DNA of 64,000 nucleotides from Caldicellulosiruptoraceae bacterium PP1 (GCA_041320695.1 JBGGOQ010000001.1:310001-374000); one strand, 5' to 3'; counted from the stretch's first letter, positions 31,992 through 42,058 are shown. The notes: a model not told the origin generated them from the letters alone. Translations and numbers: made by a program.

Positions 31992-33944
31992 ATGCCAACA
32001 TTAAATAAAAAAACAATAGAAGATATAGAGGTAAGTGGAAAGAAAGTTTTAGTTCGTGTTGACTTTAACATTCCGCAAGATGAAAATGGAAATATTACTG
32101 ATGATAGAAGAATAAGAGAAGCACTTCCTACAATAAAATACTTGATAAATAATAATGCAAAAGTTATATTAGTTTCTCACTTAGGTAGACCAAAAGGCAA
32201 ATTTGATATGAAATATTCTATGGCACCTGTTGCTAAAAGATTATCAGAATTACTTGGTAAGGATGTAGTTTTAGCAAAGGATGTTGTTGGAGAAGATGCT
32301 CAAAAGTGCGTATCAGAAATGAAAGAGAAAGAGGTTGTCTTACTTGAAAATGTAAGATTCCATAAAGAAGAAGAAGCTAATGATGAAGAATTCGCTAAAA
32401 AACTAGCTAATCTTGCTGACATATATGTAAATGATGCTTTTGGAACAGCTCATAGAGCTCATGCATCTACTGCAGGAGTTGCAGAATTTTTACCGGCAGT
32501 TGCAGGATACTTAATGAAAAAAGAAATTGAAATGCTTGGCAATACTTTAGCAAAACCTGAAAGACCATTTGTTGCTATTTTAGGAGGTGCTAAAGTATCT
32601 GACAAAATTGGTGTTATTACAAACTTGCTTGAAAAAGTTGATAGCTTAATTATTGGCGGAGCTATGGCTTATACTTTCCTAAAAGCAAAGGGATATAAAA
32701 TTGGACTATCAAAATGTGAAGATGATAAATTAGATGTGGCTCTTGATATAATGAAAAAAGCAGAAGAAAAGGGCGTAAATCTATTACTTCCTGTTGGAAG
32801 TATAGTTGGTAAAGAATTTAAAAATGATACTGAATTTATGTATGTACCATCAGATGCAATGCCAGATGACATGATGGGAATGGATATTGGAAATACAACA
32901 ATTGAGTTATTCTCAAAAGAAATTAAAAAGGCAAAAACTATAGTTTGGAATGGACCTATGGGTGTATTTGAATTTCCTAATTTTGCAAAAGGAACTGAAG
33001 CAATTGCAAAAGCTGTTGCAGAAGCTGTTACTGAAAATAATGCTATTGCAATTATTGGTGGTGGTGATTCAGCTGCAGCAGTAGAAAAACTTGGCTTTGC
33101 AGATAAAATGACTCATATTTCAACTGGTGGTGGTGCTTCACTTGAATTCTTAGAAGGTAAAGCATTACCAGGAGTAGTTTGCTTACTAGATAAAAACCCA
33201 AGAAAGAAAATAATTGCTGCTAATTGGAAGATGAATAAAACTCCAGATGAGGCAAAATCTTTTATAGAGGAACTAAAATGTTTAATTTCTGATGTTTCAG
33301 CTGAAGTGGTTATTTGTGCTCCTTCAATACTTGTAGCTTATGTTAAAGAAGCTATACAAGGAACAAATATTAAATTAGGTACTCAAAATATGTTTTATGA
33401 AGATAAAGGAGCTTACACTGGAGAAATCTCTGGCCCAATGTTAGAGAAAATTGGGGTTGAATATGTTGTCATTGGACATTCAGAAAGAAGACAATATTTT
33501 GGTGAAACAGATGAAATTGTAAACAAAAAGGTTCTTGCAGCTTTAAAATATGGTATTAAACCTATCGTATGTGTAGGTGAAACATTACAGCAAAGAGAAT
33601 TCGGAATAACTGATGAGTTAGTAAGATTACAAACAAAGATTGCTTTTAATGGTGTATCAAAAGAAGATGCTGTAAAAATTGTAGTTGCATACGAACCTAT
33701 ATGGGCTATTGGAACTGGTAAGACAGCTACCCCAGAGGAAGCAAATAGAGTTATCGGTGTAATTAGACAAGTACTATCTGAAATATATGATGAAGATACA
33801 GCTTCATTAATTAGAATTCAATACGGTGGTAGCGTTAATGCAGGAAATGCTTCAGATTTATTTAGTATGCCAGAAATTGATGGTGGATTAGTTGGTGGAG
33901 CAAGTCTAAATGCTCAAGAGTTTTCAAAAATTCTTCATTACTAA
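31992..33944 (+). CDS. pgk-tpiA: Fused phosphoglycerate kinase-triosephosphate isomerase
   Basis: One uninterrupted 650-codon frame. Residues 1 to about 397 are a full Pgk ([54 protein letters not shown]). After a junction of only a few residues (DKNPRKK) a complete Tpi follows (ANWKMN, catalytic His in VIGHSERR, catalytic Glu in [19 protein letters not shown]). Both halves keep all catalytic residues. Pgk-Tpi fusions are best known from Thermotoga; in Clostridia the genes are normally separate. GAGGTG precedes the ATG. Confidence 0.96.
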   Translation: MPTLNKKTIEDIEVSGKKVLVRVDFNIPQDENGNITDDRRIREALPTIKYLINNNAKVILVSHLGRPKGKFDMKYSMAPVAKRLSELLGKDVVLAKDVVGEDAQKCVSEMKEKEVVLLENVRFHKEEEANDEEFAKKLANLADIYVNDAFGTAHRAHASTAGVAEFLPAVAGYLMKKEIEMLGNTLAKPERPFVAILGGAKVSDKIGVITNLLEKVDSLIIGGAMAYTFLKAKGYKIGLSKCEDDKLDVALDIMKKAEEKGVNLLLPVGSIVGKEFKNDTEFMYVPSDAMPDDMMGMDIGNTTIELFSKEIKKAKTIVWNGPMGVFEFPNFAKGTEAIAKAVAEAVTENNAIAIIGGGDSAAAVEKLGFADKMTHISTGGGASLEFLEGKALPGVVCLLDKNPRKKIIAANWKMNKTPDEAKSFIEELKCLISDVSAEVVICAPSILVAYVKEAIQGTNIKLGTQNMFYEDKGAYTGEISGPMLEKIGVEYVVIGHSERRQYFGETDEIVNKKVLAALKYGIKPIVCVGETLQQREFGITDELVRLQTKIAFNGVSKEDAVKIVVAYEPIWAIGTGKTATPEEANRVIGVIRQVLSEIYDEDTASLIRIQYGGSVNAGNASDLFSMPEIDGGLVGGASLNAQEFSKILHY

Positions 33945-33962
33945 TATTAAAGGGGAAACAAA

Positions 33963-35501
33963 ATGAAAAGACCAGTAGTATTGATTATAATGGATGGTTG
34001 GGGGTACAATCCTAAAAAAGAATACAATGCAGTTGCTTTAGGAAATACTCCTAACCTTGACTCTTATCAAGAAAAGTACCCATATACTTTGATAGGTAGC
34101 TCAGGTATGGATGTAGGTCTTCCAGAAGGACAGATGGGTAATTCAGAGGTTGGACATCTTAATTTAGGTGCGGGTCGTATAGTATATCAAGAATTTACTA
34201 GAGTAACTAAATCAATAAAAGATGGAGATTTCTTTGAGAAAAAAGAATTTTTAGATGCTATTGAAAATTGCAAAAAGAATAATTCTTCATTACACTTAAT
34301 GGGACTTTTATCAGATGGTGGAGTTCATAGTCATAATACTCATTTATATGCATTATTAAAACTAGCAAAAGATAAAGGTTTAAATGATGTATATGTCCAT
34401 TGTTTTCTTGATGGACGAGATGTCCCACCTTCAAGTGCAAAAATATATATTGAAGAACTTGAATTAAAAATGCAAGAAATTGGTGTAGGCAAGATTGCGA
34501 CAGTTATGGGTAGATACTATGCTATGGATAGAGATAAAAGATGGGATAGAGTAGAAAAAGCATATAATGCAATGGTATTTGGCGAGGGTGAATACGCTAA
34601 TTCTGCAATCGAAGCAGTCGAGAAATCGTATCAATTAGGAAATACTGATGAATTTGTTCTACCTACTGTTATATTAAATAATAATAGTCCTGTTGGTAAA
34701 GTTAAGGAAAATGATTCAGTTATATTCTTTAACTTCAGACCTGACAGAGCAAGGCAAATAACAAGGGCATTTTGTGATATTGATTTTGACGGCTTTGAAA
34801 GAAAAACCGGATATTTTAAACTTTATTATGTTTGTTTAACTCAATATGATGTTACAATTAAAAATTGTTATGTTGCATTCAAGCCTGAAGGACTTGAAAA
34901 TACTTTGGGTGAATTTTTAAGTAAGCTTAATCTTAAACAATTAAGAATAGCTGAAACAGAAAAATATGCACATGTTACTTTCTTCTTTAATGGTGGTGTT
35001 GAAACCCCAAATGCTAATGAAGATAGAGTATTAATTCCATCACCAAAAGTAGCAACTTATGATATGAAACCAGAGATGAGTGCTCATGAAGTAACAGATG
35101 CTTTACTTGAAAGAATAGAAAGCGATCAATATGACGTAATTATCTGCAACTATGCAAATGGTGATATGGTAGGACACACTGGTGTATTAGATGCAGCTAT
35201 AAAGGCAGTGGAAGCTGTTGACGAATGTATAGGGAAGGTTGTTAATAAGGTACTTGAAAAAAGTGGTGTTGTTATAATAACAGCTGACCATGGTAACTGT
35301 GAACAAATGCTTGATTATGAAACCGGAGAACCACATACAGCTCACACAACAAACAAAGTACCATTACATTTAATTGGATTAGGAAATGTTAAACTAAGAG
35401 ATAATGGAATACTTGCTGATATTGCTCCCACAATATTAGACATATTAAATATACAAAAGCCTAATGATATGAAAGGTTTATCCCTTATAATCAGGGAATA
35501 A
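33963..35501 (+). CDS. gpmI: Cofactor-independent phosphoglycerate mutase
   Basis: 512 residues, Mn-dependent alkaline phosphatase superfamily. Metal and phosphoserine sites are seen in [46 protein letters not shown] and [16 protein letters not shown] precedes the ATG, 18 nt after the fusion gene. Confidence 0.97.
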   Translation: MKRPVVLIIMDGWGYNPKKEYNAVALGNTPNLDSYQEKYPYTLIGSSGMDVGLPEGQMGNSEVGHLNLGAGRIVYQEFTRVTKSIKDGDFFEKKEFLDAIENCKKNNSSLHLMGLLSDGGVHSHNTHLYALLKLAKDKGLNDVYVHCFLDGRDVPPSSAKIYIEELELKMQEIGVGKIATVMGRYYAMDRDKRWDRVEKAYNAMVFGEGEYANSAIEAVEKSYQLGNTDEFVLPTVILNNNSPVGKVKENDSVIFFNFRPDRARQITRAFCDIDFDGFERKTGYFKLYYVCLTQYDVTIKNCYVAFKPEGLENTLGEFLSKLNLKQLRIAETEKYAHVTFFFNGGVETPNANEDRVLIPSPKVATYDMKPEMSAHEVTDALLERIESDQYDVIICNYANGDMVGHTGVLDAAIKAVEAVDECIGKVVNKVLEKSGVVIITADHGNCEQMLDYETGEPHTAHTTNKVPLHLIGLGNVKLRDNGILADIAPTILDILNIQKPNDMKGLSLIIRE

Positions 35502-35548
35502 TCTTTAATGTAATTATTATAAAAACTATTATGAAAGGAGATATATAA

Positions 35549-36850
<1,302 letters not shown>

Positions 36851-36876
36851 TAAAATAATTAATTTATATTTTTTAT

Positions 36877-36921
36877 AAAGAGGTTACCCTAATAAATAAT
36901 TAGGGTAACCTCTTTTTTTTT
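36877..36921 (+). terminator. Strong terminator after eno
   Basis: AAAGAGGTTACCCTAAT pairs with ATTAGGGTAACCTCTTT around a short A-rich loop, followed by a long T-run. Confidence 0.95.
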
Positions 36922-36981
36922 GCGGTTATAGATAAAAATATTATAATGGTTTGATTAAAATATAATTTTTTTAAAATTCTG

Positions 36982-37010
36982 TTGACATACAAACATTAGT
37001 TTGATATTCT
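36982..37010 (+). promoter_or_regulatory. Promoter with LexA-like box
   Basis: TTGACA (36982-36987) and TATTCT (37005-37010) are 17 nt apart. The spacer contains CAAACATTAGTTTG (36990-37003), a perfect CAAAC-N4-GTTTG palindrome close to the Firmicute SOS box GAAC-N4-GTTC. LexA bound there would block polymerase. Confidence 0.65.
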
Positions 37011-37055
37011 ATTTATAGAATATTAAGAACATAGTTTCGGAGGAATATTGTTTCT

Positions 37056-37376
37056 ATGAGAAAAATTATTCGTATAAAAAACAAAAAAAGATTTTCTTTA
37101 TCAATTAGTTTTGTGTTAACTATAATATTATTATGTATACTATCAACAGCATTTAGCAATAACATTAATGATTTTAAGAACATTAAATTTATTGAAGTTA
37201 CTGTTCAGGAAGGACAGACACTTTGGGAACTATCAGAAAATTATGTAGATAACAGTATTGACATTCGAAAATATATTGATGTTATTGAAAAAATAAATAA
37301 TATTGAAGGTGGTTATATTTATCCTGGACAATCAATTAAATTTATAAAATCCGAAGACTTTAAAAATATTTATTAA
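37056..37376 (+). CDS. YneA-like LysM protein, probable SOS cell-division inhibitor
   Basis: 106 residues. One N-terminal membrane helix (about residues 15-35) and one LysM domain (VTVQEGQTLWELSENY...GGYIYPGQSIKFI). Size and layout match YneA, the division inhibitor that Bacillus induces by releasing LexA. The LexA-like box in its promoter supports this. No lexA gene is adjacent in the window. GGAGG lies upstream; the reading stops before a long non-coding stretch. Confidence 0.72.
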   Translation: MRKIIRIKNKKRFSLSISFVLTIILLCILSTAFSNNINDFKNIKFIEVTVQEGQTLWELSENYVDNSIDIRKYIDVIEKINNIEGGYIYPGQSIKFIKSEDFKNIY

Positions 37377-37640
37377 AATAATTTATTTATTTTATGGTTT
37401 TACTTAATAATTAAATTTGTCTTTATACGATAGATAAGATATATGATAAAAAAAGAACATCAATTTAATATGCAAACTCAAATAATTAATAATAAATCAA
37501 TTATATAACAAGTGTATTAATGCCAGACTTGGTTTTAGCTGATGTTTTTAAAATATTTTGAAATATTTTTTATTAATAATTCTATATTTTTAGTATTATT
37601 ATTTTAGTATTATTATTGAATATTCTTTAAAAATCCTTTG

Positions 37641-37682
37641 TTTATTAGATTTATTTATTTGTTTATTAGATTTATTTATTTG
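37641..37682. repeat. Tandem duplication of 21 nt
   Basis: Two perfect copies of a 21-nt unit beginning TTTATTAGAT and ending TTATTTATTTG stand head to tail. A second short tandem, TTTTAGTATTATTA twice, lies at 37588-37615. Confidence 0.85.
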
Positions 37683-37730
37683 TTAAACCATATCTAATTT
37701 AAGTTAATAATATTTAATTTAAATTCTCTA

Positions 37731-37760
37731 CATTGCACAAAATTTTTATTTTGTGCAATG
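37731..37760. other. Strong stem-loop at the core/accessory boundary
   Basis: CATTGCACAAAAT and its perfect complement enclose TTTT (13-bp stem). TGTGCAAT recurs at 37768-37775. It could be a terminator for either side or a recombination or protein-binding site. Confidence 0.7.
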
Positions 37761-37851
37761 TTATACTGTGCAATAATCGTATGTATATATATTATAATAA
37801 AGTCTTTTTGTTGTCAATATTATCCTTGTATTTTTTTCTCTTTTTTTGACC

Positions 37852-37889
37852 TAAAGAATAAAAATAAAGAGCGAATTAGCTCGCTCTTT
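37852..37889 (-). terminator. Terminator of the primase gene (stop codon in the loop)
   Basis: AAAGAGCGA pairs with TCGCTCTTT; the primase stop codon TAA lies in the loop. A T-rich stretch follows on the minus strand. Confidence 0.75.
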
Positions 37890-38940
37890 TTCTTGACAAT
37901 AAATAATCATCAATACCTTTATACCTTCTATCCCATTTTAATATTTTGAAATTAACATTAACATTCTTTAATAAATTTGCAATTTTCATTATGTTTTCTT
38001 TGACTTCTTTTTTAGAATATAGATCCATATCAAATGTCAAATATACTTTTTTAGGTTTTAACTTCTGCAAAACTTTTATAAGTTCATAATGGTTTGACGA
38101 AACTCCAGCTAATCCAATAAACGTTTTGCCTGACAAATATGAAGCAACATCAGCCTTTAATGCTCCTTCTGTTATATATATTTCGTCACTATATATACCT
38201 AATATACCCGAAATATGCAATCTTGATTCGGCTGATGTTCCATATTCACCAGCACTGCTACTGGAGAACCATCTATATTTACTGTCTTGTCCTTCTTCCA
38301 TTCTTACCTGTAATCCCACAATTTGTCCTTGTAGATTTTTTACAGGTATTGCATAACCTTTGTATGATATAAAATCCCATTCTCCAGTAGTTTTATGTTT
38401 AAAAAAGCCTGGAATTCCTTCAAGGTTTAAACCTTTTTCTAATAACTTTTTGCAGACTTCAATTCTTTCAGTTTTTGATAAATCAAATGATTTATACTGG
38501 TTATTTTTTACGACAATATTCGACAAACCACGTTTTAATAAGTCTTGTTTATGCCTATCTTTTAGAGTTAGCATATTTAGAAGTTCACTATAAACTTTAT
38601 CCCTTTGTTCATCAGTTGCTATTGCTTTTTCTTTTGTTATTGCTGACTTATAAATGTTTTTTACTTCACTAATTGAAAAATTGTCTTTTGTCAATTCTTT
38701 ATAAGCCTCTTTTGTATCTTGAAACGTTAGTAATGCGTATAACTGCAACGCATTACCCTTTTCACCACACTTATGACATATAAAAGTATTCTTATGAATA
38801 TTAATGTATAAGTGTCCTTCTCTTTTGTTTGTGCTGTCGCAAAAAGGGCATAAACAATTAAGTTCATTTCCTCTTTGCTTTTTAATAATTAAACTTACTT
38901 TATTCAATACCATTTCCATTGTAATATCTACTAACTTCAT
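37876..38940 (-). CDS. CHC2 zinc-finger/Toprim primase-like protein
   Basis: 354 residues. The N-terminal zinc finger has CPFC (C31, C34) and CHKC (C55, C58), as in DnaG and phage primases. The second half has a Toprim-like core with ITEGALKADVA (Glu) and LTFDMDLYSKK (acidic pair). There is no helicase domain. Such proteins start replication of phages and plasmids. ATG at 38940 follows GGGGAGGAAGG; a longer frame to 38994 would run through the leader motif and lacks a ribosome site. First gene of its own transcript (promoter 39197-39170). Confidence 0.8.
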   Translation of the reverse strand: MKLVDITMEMVLNKVSLIIKKQRGNELNCLCPFCDSTNKREGHLYINIHKNTFICHKCGEKGNALQLYALLTFQDTKEAYKELTKDNFSISEVKNIYKSAITKEKAIATDEQRDKVYSELLNMLTLKDRHKQDLLKRGLSNIVVKNNQYKSFDLSKTERIEVCKKLLEKGLNLEGIPGFFKHKTTGEWDFISYKGYAIPVKNLQGQIVGLQVRMEEGQDSKYRWFSSSSAGEYGTSAESRLHISGILGIYSDEIYITEGALKADVASYLSGKTFIGLAGVSSNHYELIKVLQKLKPKKVYLTFDMDLYSKKEVKENIMKIANLLKNVNVNFKILKWDRRYKGIDDYLLSRKRAS

Positions 38941-39197
38941 AGTTCCTTCCTCCCCATTGTAAAATAACTTAAATTCGCTAACTTTGATTAGCAAACTACC
39001 AAAAGGGGAGAAAGAAACCCTTTTGTATATCGCGAACTATCCTCTAAAAAACAATAAAAGCCATGTAAAAGCATATAATATCTTTTACATGGCTAACTGT
39101 TTTTCGGCAAACTGCTACGTTAACATTTTTATATATACACTTGTAAACACTATTTCCCTCACACTTATTATTATACCCATGTTGAAAAATTTTGCAA
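38941..39197 (-). promoter_or_regulatory. Primase leader: promoter, motif, terminator, anti-SD, motif
   Basis: On the minus strand: TTGCAA (39197-39192) and TATAAT (39175-39170), 16-nt spacer; leader motif at 39119-39091; terminator (GCCATGTAAAAG with its complement, 39093-39060, then T-rich to 39046); hairpin CAAAAGGG/CCCTTTTG whose loop and 3' arm (39016-39004, TTTCTTTCTCCCC) can pair over 13 positions (two G-U) with the ribosome site GGGGAGGAAGGAA; second motif copy at 39000-38977; then the ATG. Confidence 0.7.
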
Positions 39198-39217
39198 CCA
39201 TATATTTTAGATTTTCA

Positions 39218-39700
39218 CTATAATTCTCTCCCATCTTTTAAAAAATATTTTGTTATTTTGCAATTTACCTTTAATATATCCTTACTTTTTTCATCTTCAA
39301 TTATAAATATTACATTCTCTGGGGGTAAAATATTTATCATATCTCTTATTATAGTTTCTTCACCTTTCATTACATATGCTACAAATGCAGTTTTACCTTT
39401 AGTTGTTTTTACTACTGCAACATACGGATATTGTGCAGGGTTATAATCTGAAACTTTATCTTGTAAATTCTTACAGAAAAAATCAAGAAATCTTAATGTC
39501 CTTTCTTTTTCTAATGGGGATATTCTTGAATAAATTGGAATATAAGTATTTCCGTCTTGCTCAATTGATAAACCTTTTATAAGCCTTTTTATCTTTGCTT
39601 CTGGGTATGGGTGAACAAGTTCCTTTATATGCTCTATTTTTACACAACCCCATTTATATACAAATTGTTCAATCTCTTTTTCTGGACAATAAATTAACAT
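39218..39700 (-). CDS. Unknown protein with possible winged-helix start
   Basis: 160 residues, not recognised with certainty. Residues 5-45 (EQFVYKWGCVKIEHIKELVHPYPEAKIKRLIKGL) look like a small helix-turn-helix, followed by an alpha/beta domain (PYVAVVKTTKGKTAFVAYVMKG...NVIFIIEDEKSKDILK). Proteins of this shape occur on clostridial mobile elements. AGGAGGGG precedes the ATG; the leader lacks the repeated motif. Confidence 0.65.
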   Translation of the reverse strand: MLIYCPEKEIEQFVYKWGCVKIEHIKELVHPYPEAKIKRLIKGLSIEQDGNTYIPIYSRISPLEKERTLRFLDFFCKNLQDKVSDYNPAQYPYVAVVKTTKGKTAFVAYVMKGEETIIRDMINILPPENVIFIIEDEKSKDILKVNCKITKYFLKDGREL

Positions 39701-39733
39701 TAAAAATTCCCCTCCTAAAATGATTTTACATGA

Positions 39734-39760
39734 AAAAAGGTGAGCTTACAACTCACCTTT
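39734..39760 (-). terminator. Terminator with the stop codon in the loop
   Basis: AAAGGTGAG pairs with CTCACCTTT followed by TTTC on the minus strand; the TAA of the 39746 gene is in the loop. Confidence 0.8.
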
Positions 39761-39937
39761 CTCATACATTGCTAAAATTTCAAATAATTCTTCTTCTTGT
39801 TTTCTTTCTTCTTCTGATTTTGTTGTTTCTATTAGTTCCAGTAGATTTTTGATTTCCAAATTGAAGTGTTCAAGTTCCTTATCATTTTCTAATTCTTTCT
39901 TAATTTTTGCTTCTTCAAAATTAATAATCTTGCTCAT
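39746..39937 (-). CDS. Small acidic coiled-coil protein, unknown
   Basis: 63 residues from the ATG at 39937 (GGAG upstream). Almost entirely helical and charged (KIKKELENDKELEHFNLEIKN...EEERKQEEELFEIL). No family recognised. Packed in a run of short genes behind RNase H. Confidence 0.6.
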   Translation of the reverse strand: MSKIINFEEAKIKKELENDKELEHFNLEIKNLLELIETTKSEEERKQEEELFEILAMYEKGEL

Positions 39938-39941
39938 ATCT

Positions 39942-40139
39942 CTATGCTCCTTTTGTGTATAGATTATATGCACTTAATAATTCATAGTATTTCTTATCTA
40001 ACATTTCAACAAAGGTATAATCACCTGTTTTATAATAATGTTCAAATGCTGGTATATATTTTTTCCTAATCTCTTTCATTTCGTTTTTAATTGAGCTGAT
40101 CAAAGTTTGTTTATCAATATTTTTATTTTTTGCAAACAT
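39942..40139 (-). CDS. Small basic helical protein, unknown
   Basis: 65 residues from the ATG at 40139, which follows AAGGGGTG; the upstream GTG at 40148 overlaps the RNase H stop. Helical, lysine and tyrosine rich (KNEMKEIRKKYIPAFEHYYKTGDYTF). No family recognised. Confidence 0.6.
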   Translation of the reverse strand: MFAKNKNIDKQTLISSIKNEMKEIRKKYIPAFEHYYKTGDYTFVEMLDKKYYELLSAYNLYTKGA

Positions 40140-40144
40140 TCTTA

Positions 40145-40732
40145 TCACCCCTTAATAATTTTTGTTTCTTCTAATTCTAAAGCTTTCTGCAAATGCTTGC
40201 AGATATTTTTTCTTATCTGAAAATCTGGACATGAACAAGATCTATGAAAAGTATCAACAACATATTCCTCTTTGCCATAAGCAATATATATATATTTTTT
40301 GATTTTTTCTAATATTACATTTGATGTATCTTTTTTGTCTAATTGCATAATAGCTTCATTAGAAAGTTTATCTGCTATTGTATTCTTTTCTCTTGGAATC
40401 CAATTGATAGATACATTTTTGAATTGAGTTATTAATTCCTCAACTTTTTGTGCCAAAGAAAAAAGGTGTGATTGGTTAATTCGCCAGTTTCCATTAACTT
40501 GATTAACGACTAATTGGCTATCTCCAAATATATTAATTTCTTCAATACCTAACTCTTTTGCTTTTTCTAATAATTCTATTAACGCAAGATATTCAGCTTC
40601 ATTATTTGTTTTTACGCCAAGATATTTTGAATATGTTAATACTTCCTTATTGTTTTGGTCCAATATTACTATGCCAATTCCCGCATGTCCCGGATTGTTT
40701 TTGGATGCACCATCAAAATATCCTTTATACAT
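40145..40732 (-). CDS. Ribonuclease H fused to a SWIM zinc finger
   Basis: 195 residues. Residues 1-128 are a type I RNase H with the acidic residues D7 (YFDGASKNNPG), E45 (TNNEAEY), D71 (FGDSQLV) and D121 (IADKLSNEA). Residues 160-185 form a SWIM-type finger, C166-x-C168...C178-x-H180. RNase H cuts RNA in RNA-DNA hybrids, for instance primers; the SWIM part would add nucleic-acid or protein binding. AAGGAGG precedes the ATG. No leader motif here. Confidence 0.85.
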   Translation of the reverse strand: MYKGYFDGASKNNPGHAGIGIVILDQNNKEVLTYSKYLGVKTNNEAEYLALIELLEKAKELGIEEINIFGDSQLVVNQVNGNWRINQSHLFSLAQKVEELITQFKNVSINWIPREKNTIADKLSNEAIMQLDKKDTSNVILEKIKKYIYIAYGKEEYVVDTFHRSCSCPDFQIRKNICKHLQKALELEETKIIKG

Positions 40733-40801
40733 AAAAGCAACCTCCTTTTTTCTTTCTTAATATGGTTATACCACGCTTTTTGAAAAAGTTATTAATATAA
40801 G

Positions 40802-40833
40802 AAAAAAAATAGGCAAGCGAAATATCTTGCCTA
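40802..40833 (-). terminator. Terminator of radC
   Basis: TAGGCAAG (its first three bases are the stop codon) pairs with CTTGCCTA, followed by eight T on the minus strand. Confidence 0.9.
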
Positions 40834-41328
40834 CAAAATTTGTTCCTCTACGAATGAATAATAAGAACTTTCAGAAATAATTACACTATCAAGCAATCTA
40901 ATACCTAATAAATTGCCTGCCTCTTTTAGCTTTCTCGTAAATTCTATATCTTCTGCTGATGGAGTGCTTAAGCCACTTGGATGATTATGAGCAAAGATAA
41001 ATGATGTTGCATTTGCAATAATAAGCCTCTTAAAAATCTCTCGCATAGAAGTTGCACAAGAATTTATTACACCTCTTGCGACTTCAAATACACCTATAAC
41101 ATTGAGTTGTGTCTTGACTGCTAATACAACAATCACTTCTTCGGGTTCATTTTGCAATTCAATATTTTCTTTAAGAAATCTAACAACACTGTAAACATCT
41201 TGTAGTTTTTGATTGTAAGTAAATGTTTTTTCTTGAACCAGTGTTAGTCTATATTTTTTGCATACATACTTGAAATTGACTTTTTCATCAATATTAAGAG
41301 CAGGCATAAATGATAATTGTTCATACAT
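40831..41328 (-). CDS. radC: RadC-like JAB domain protein
   Basis: 165 residues. The metal motif H114-x-H116-PSG...D127 (FAHNHPSGLSTPSAEDIEF) of the MPN/JAB fold is intact; the N-terminal helix-hairpin-helix of chromosomal RadC is missing, as in many mobile-element copies. Function in such elements is not proven. ATG at 41328 after GGAAGGG; an upstream in-frame TTG lies in the leader motif. Confidence 0.88.
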   Translation of the reverse strand: MYEQLSFMPALNIDEKVNFKYVCKKYRLTLVQEKTFTYNQKLQDVYSVVRFLKENIELQNEPEEVIVVLAVKTQLNVIGVFEVARGVINSCATSMREIFKRLIIANATSFIFAHNHPSGLSTPSAEDIEFTRKLKEAGNLLGIRLLDSVIISESSYYSFVEEQIL

Positions 41329-41381
41329 ATCAAACCCTTCCTTTCTTCGCAAACTGTTATAGGCAAACTGCCAAAAGGAAG
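41329..41381 (-). promoter_or_regulatory. radC leader: motif enclosed by SD/anti-SD stem
   Basis: CTTCCTTT at 41381-41374 is perfectly complementary to AAAGGAAG at 41344-41337, which is the ribosome site. The motif (41375-41349) lies between them, so an 8-bp stem would hide the ribosome site with the motif in the loop. Confidence 0.7.
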
Positions 41382-41395
41382 AGTATTTTAACTTA

Positions 41396-41425
41396 TTGTC
41401 TATTTTTAAAATTTAGTGGTATAAT
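41396..41425 (+). promoter_or_regulatory. Promoter of plus-strand RNA 1
   Basis: TTGTCT and TATAAT with an 18-nt spacer and a TGG just before the -10. Confidence 0.65.
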
Positions 41426-41431
41426 TTAATT

Positions 41432-41518
41432 AAGGGAACGTTAGAAGTATATATAAATGCGGAGTTTTGGAAATATTGAAGTGGTTAGTAAGTGGGATTA
41501 CTTAACCACTTTTTTTTT
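41432..41518 (+). ncRNA. Predicted antisense RNA 1 (about 87 nt)
   Basis: Runs from the promoter at 41396-41425 to a terminator hairpin (AAGTGGTTA with CTTAACCACTT) and eight T. It has no useful reading frame. Its 3' third is complementary to the 3' end of the facing hydrophobic ORF, the same tail-to-tail layout as TxpA/RatA and BsrG/SR4. Start and end are predicted from sequence only. Confidence 0.6.
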
Positions 41519-41640
41519 ATGTTTATTTTTAAAGGTTTGAAGCTAATATATATTTTATAATTTGCTTTCGATAAACTTATTGTAACCACAATAATTGATA
41601 TAACAACAGAAATTAGTATATCCCTTATTATATCTTCCAA
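41485..41640 (-). CDS. Small hydrophobic protein 1, putative type I toxin
   Basis: 51 residues. TTG start at 41640 with GGGGGTGA seven nt upstream. One transmembrane helix (residues 8-23, ILISVVISIIVVTISL) followed by a basic tail (KINIKKKWL). Same layout and tail as the second small ORF at 42544-42681. The leader hides the ribosome site by a distant anti-SD. Membrane toxicity is inferred from these features, not from homology to a named toxin. Confidence 0.6.
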   Translation of the reverse strand: MEDIIRDILISVVISIIVVTISLSKANYKIYISFKPLKINIKKKWLSNPTY

Positions 41641-41756
41641 AACAATCACCCCCTATTCCTTATATATTATTTACCTCTAACGTTCCCATATATTTTTTTG
41701 GGGGTGAAAGTCCGCATTATTAGCTTCATAGCAAACTATTTTTGGCTAACTGCCAA
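41641..41756 (-). promoter_or_regulatory. Leader of hydrophobic ORF 1
   Basis: On the minus strand: motif (41756-41731), AATGCGGA, TCACCCCC (41707-41700), GGGAACGTTAGA, then GGGGGTGA (41653-41646), the ribosome site. TCACCCCC and GGGGGTGA are perfectly complementary. AATGCGGA and GGGAACGTTAGA also occur in plus-strand RNA 1. Confidence 0.65.
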
Positions 41757-41757
41757 A

Positions 41758-41781
41758 TAAGAAGGCAGGGCAACCTTCTTA
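41758..41781 (-). other. Stop-codon hairpin of the 41779 gene
   Basis: TAAGAAGG, beginning with the stop codon, pairs with CCTTCTTA. The leader motif follows at once instead of a T-run. Confidence 0.6.
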
Positions 41782-41988
41782 TGCAATAATTTTTTCTGGT
41801 ATTTGATACACAATTCTTGTTATAACATTTCCTTTTTCAACATCAATAATGTATTTGTTAAGCAAACTAATGGGATATGTTGAAAGTTTTTTCTTAACAT
41901 CTTGTGTATCTTGCATACCAGAAGAACTTAACATGTATATATTACATGCCCTTATTGAATTAATATATACTACTGCAAACTTTATCAT
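41779..41988 (-). CDS. Small unknown protein
   Basis: 69 residues from the ATG at 41988, after GGGAGGG. Alternating hydrophobic/polar pattern (KFAVVYINSIRACNIYML...NVITRIVYQIP) suggests a small beta-rich fold. No family recognised. Its leader holds the repeated motif between CTCCC and GGGAG. Confidence 0.6.
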   Translation of the reverse strand: MIKFAVVYINSIRACNIYMLSSSGMQDTQDVKKKLSTYPISLLNKYIIDVEKGNVITRIVYQIPEKIIA

Positions 41989-42029
41989 GTTTTTAACCCT
42001 CCCGCAAACTGTTATAGGCAAACTGCCAA

Positions 42030-42058
42030 GATAAGGGAGATTATGCAACTCCCTTATC
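42030..42058 (-). other. Stop-codon hairpin of the 42041 gene
   Basis: GATAAGGGAG and CTCCCTTATC form a perfect 10-bp stem; the stop TAA is in the loop. The CTCCC of the 3' arm is also complementary to the ribosome site GGGAG of the next gene. Confidence 0.7.

Larger units (their letters stand above)
37377..37865. other. Non-coding AT-rich boundary region
   Basis: About 490 bases without a convincing gene, separating the chromosomal cluster from the minus-strand accessory block. It holds two tandem repeats (37588-37615 and 37641-37682) and a strong stem-loop (37731-37760). No tRNA gene or obvious attachment site is visible. Confidence 0.6.

Noticed and set aside
37758-37949. Plus-strand 63-codon ORF
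   Set aside because: Overlaps the end of the primase gene and a terminator, no ribosome site, unlikely protein.
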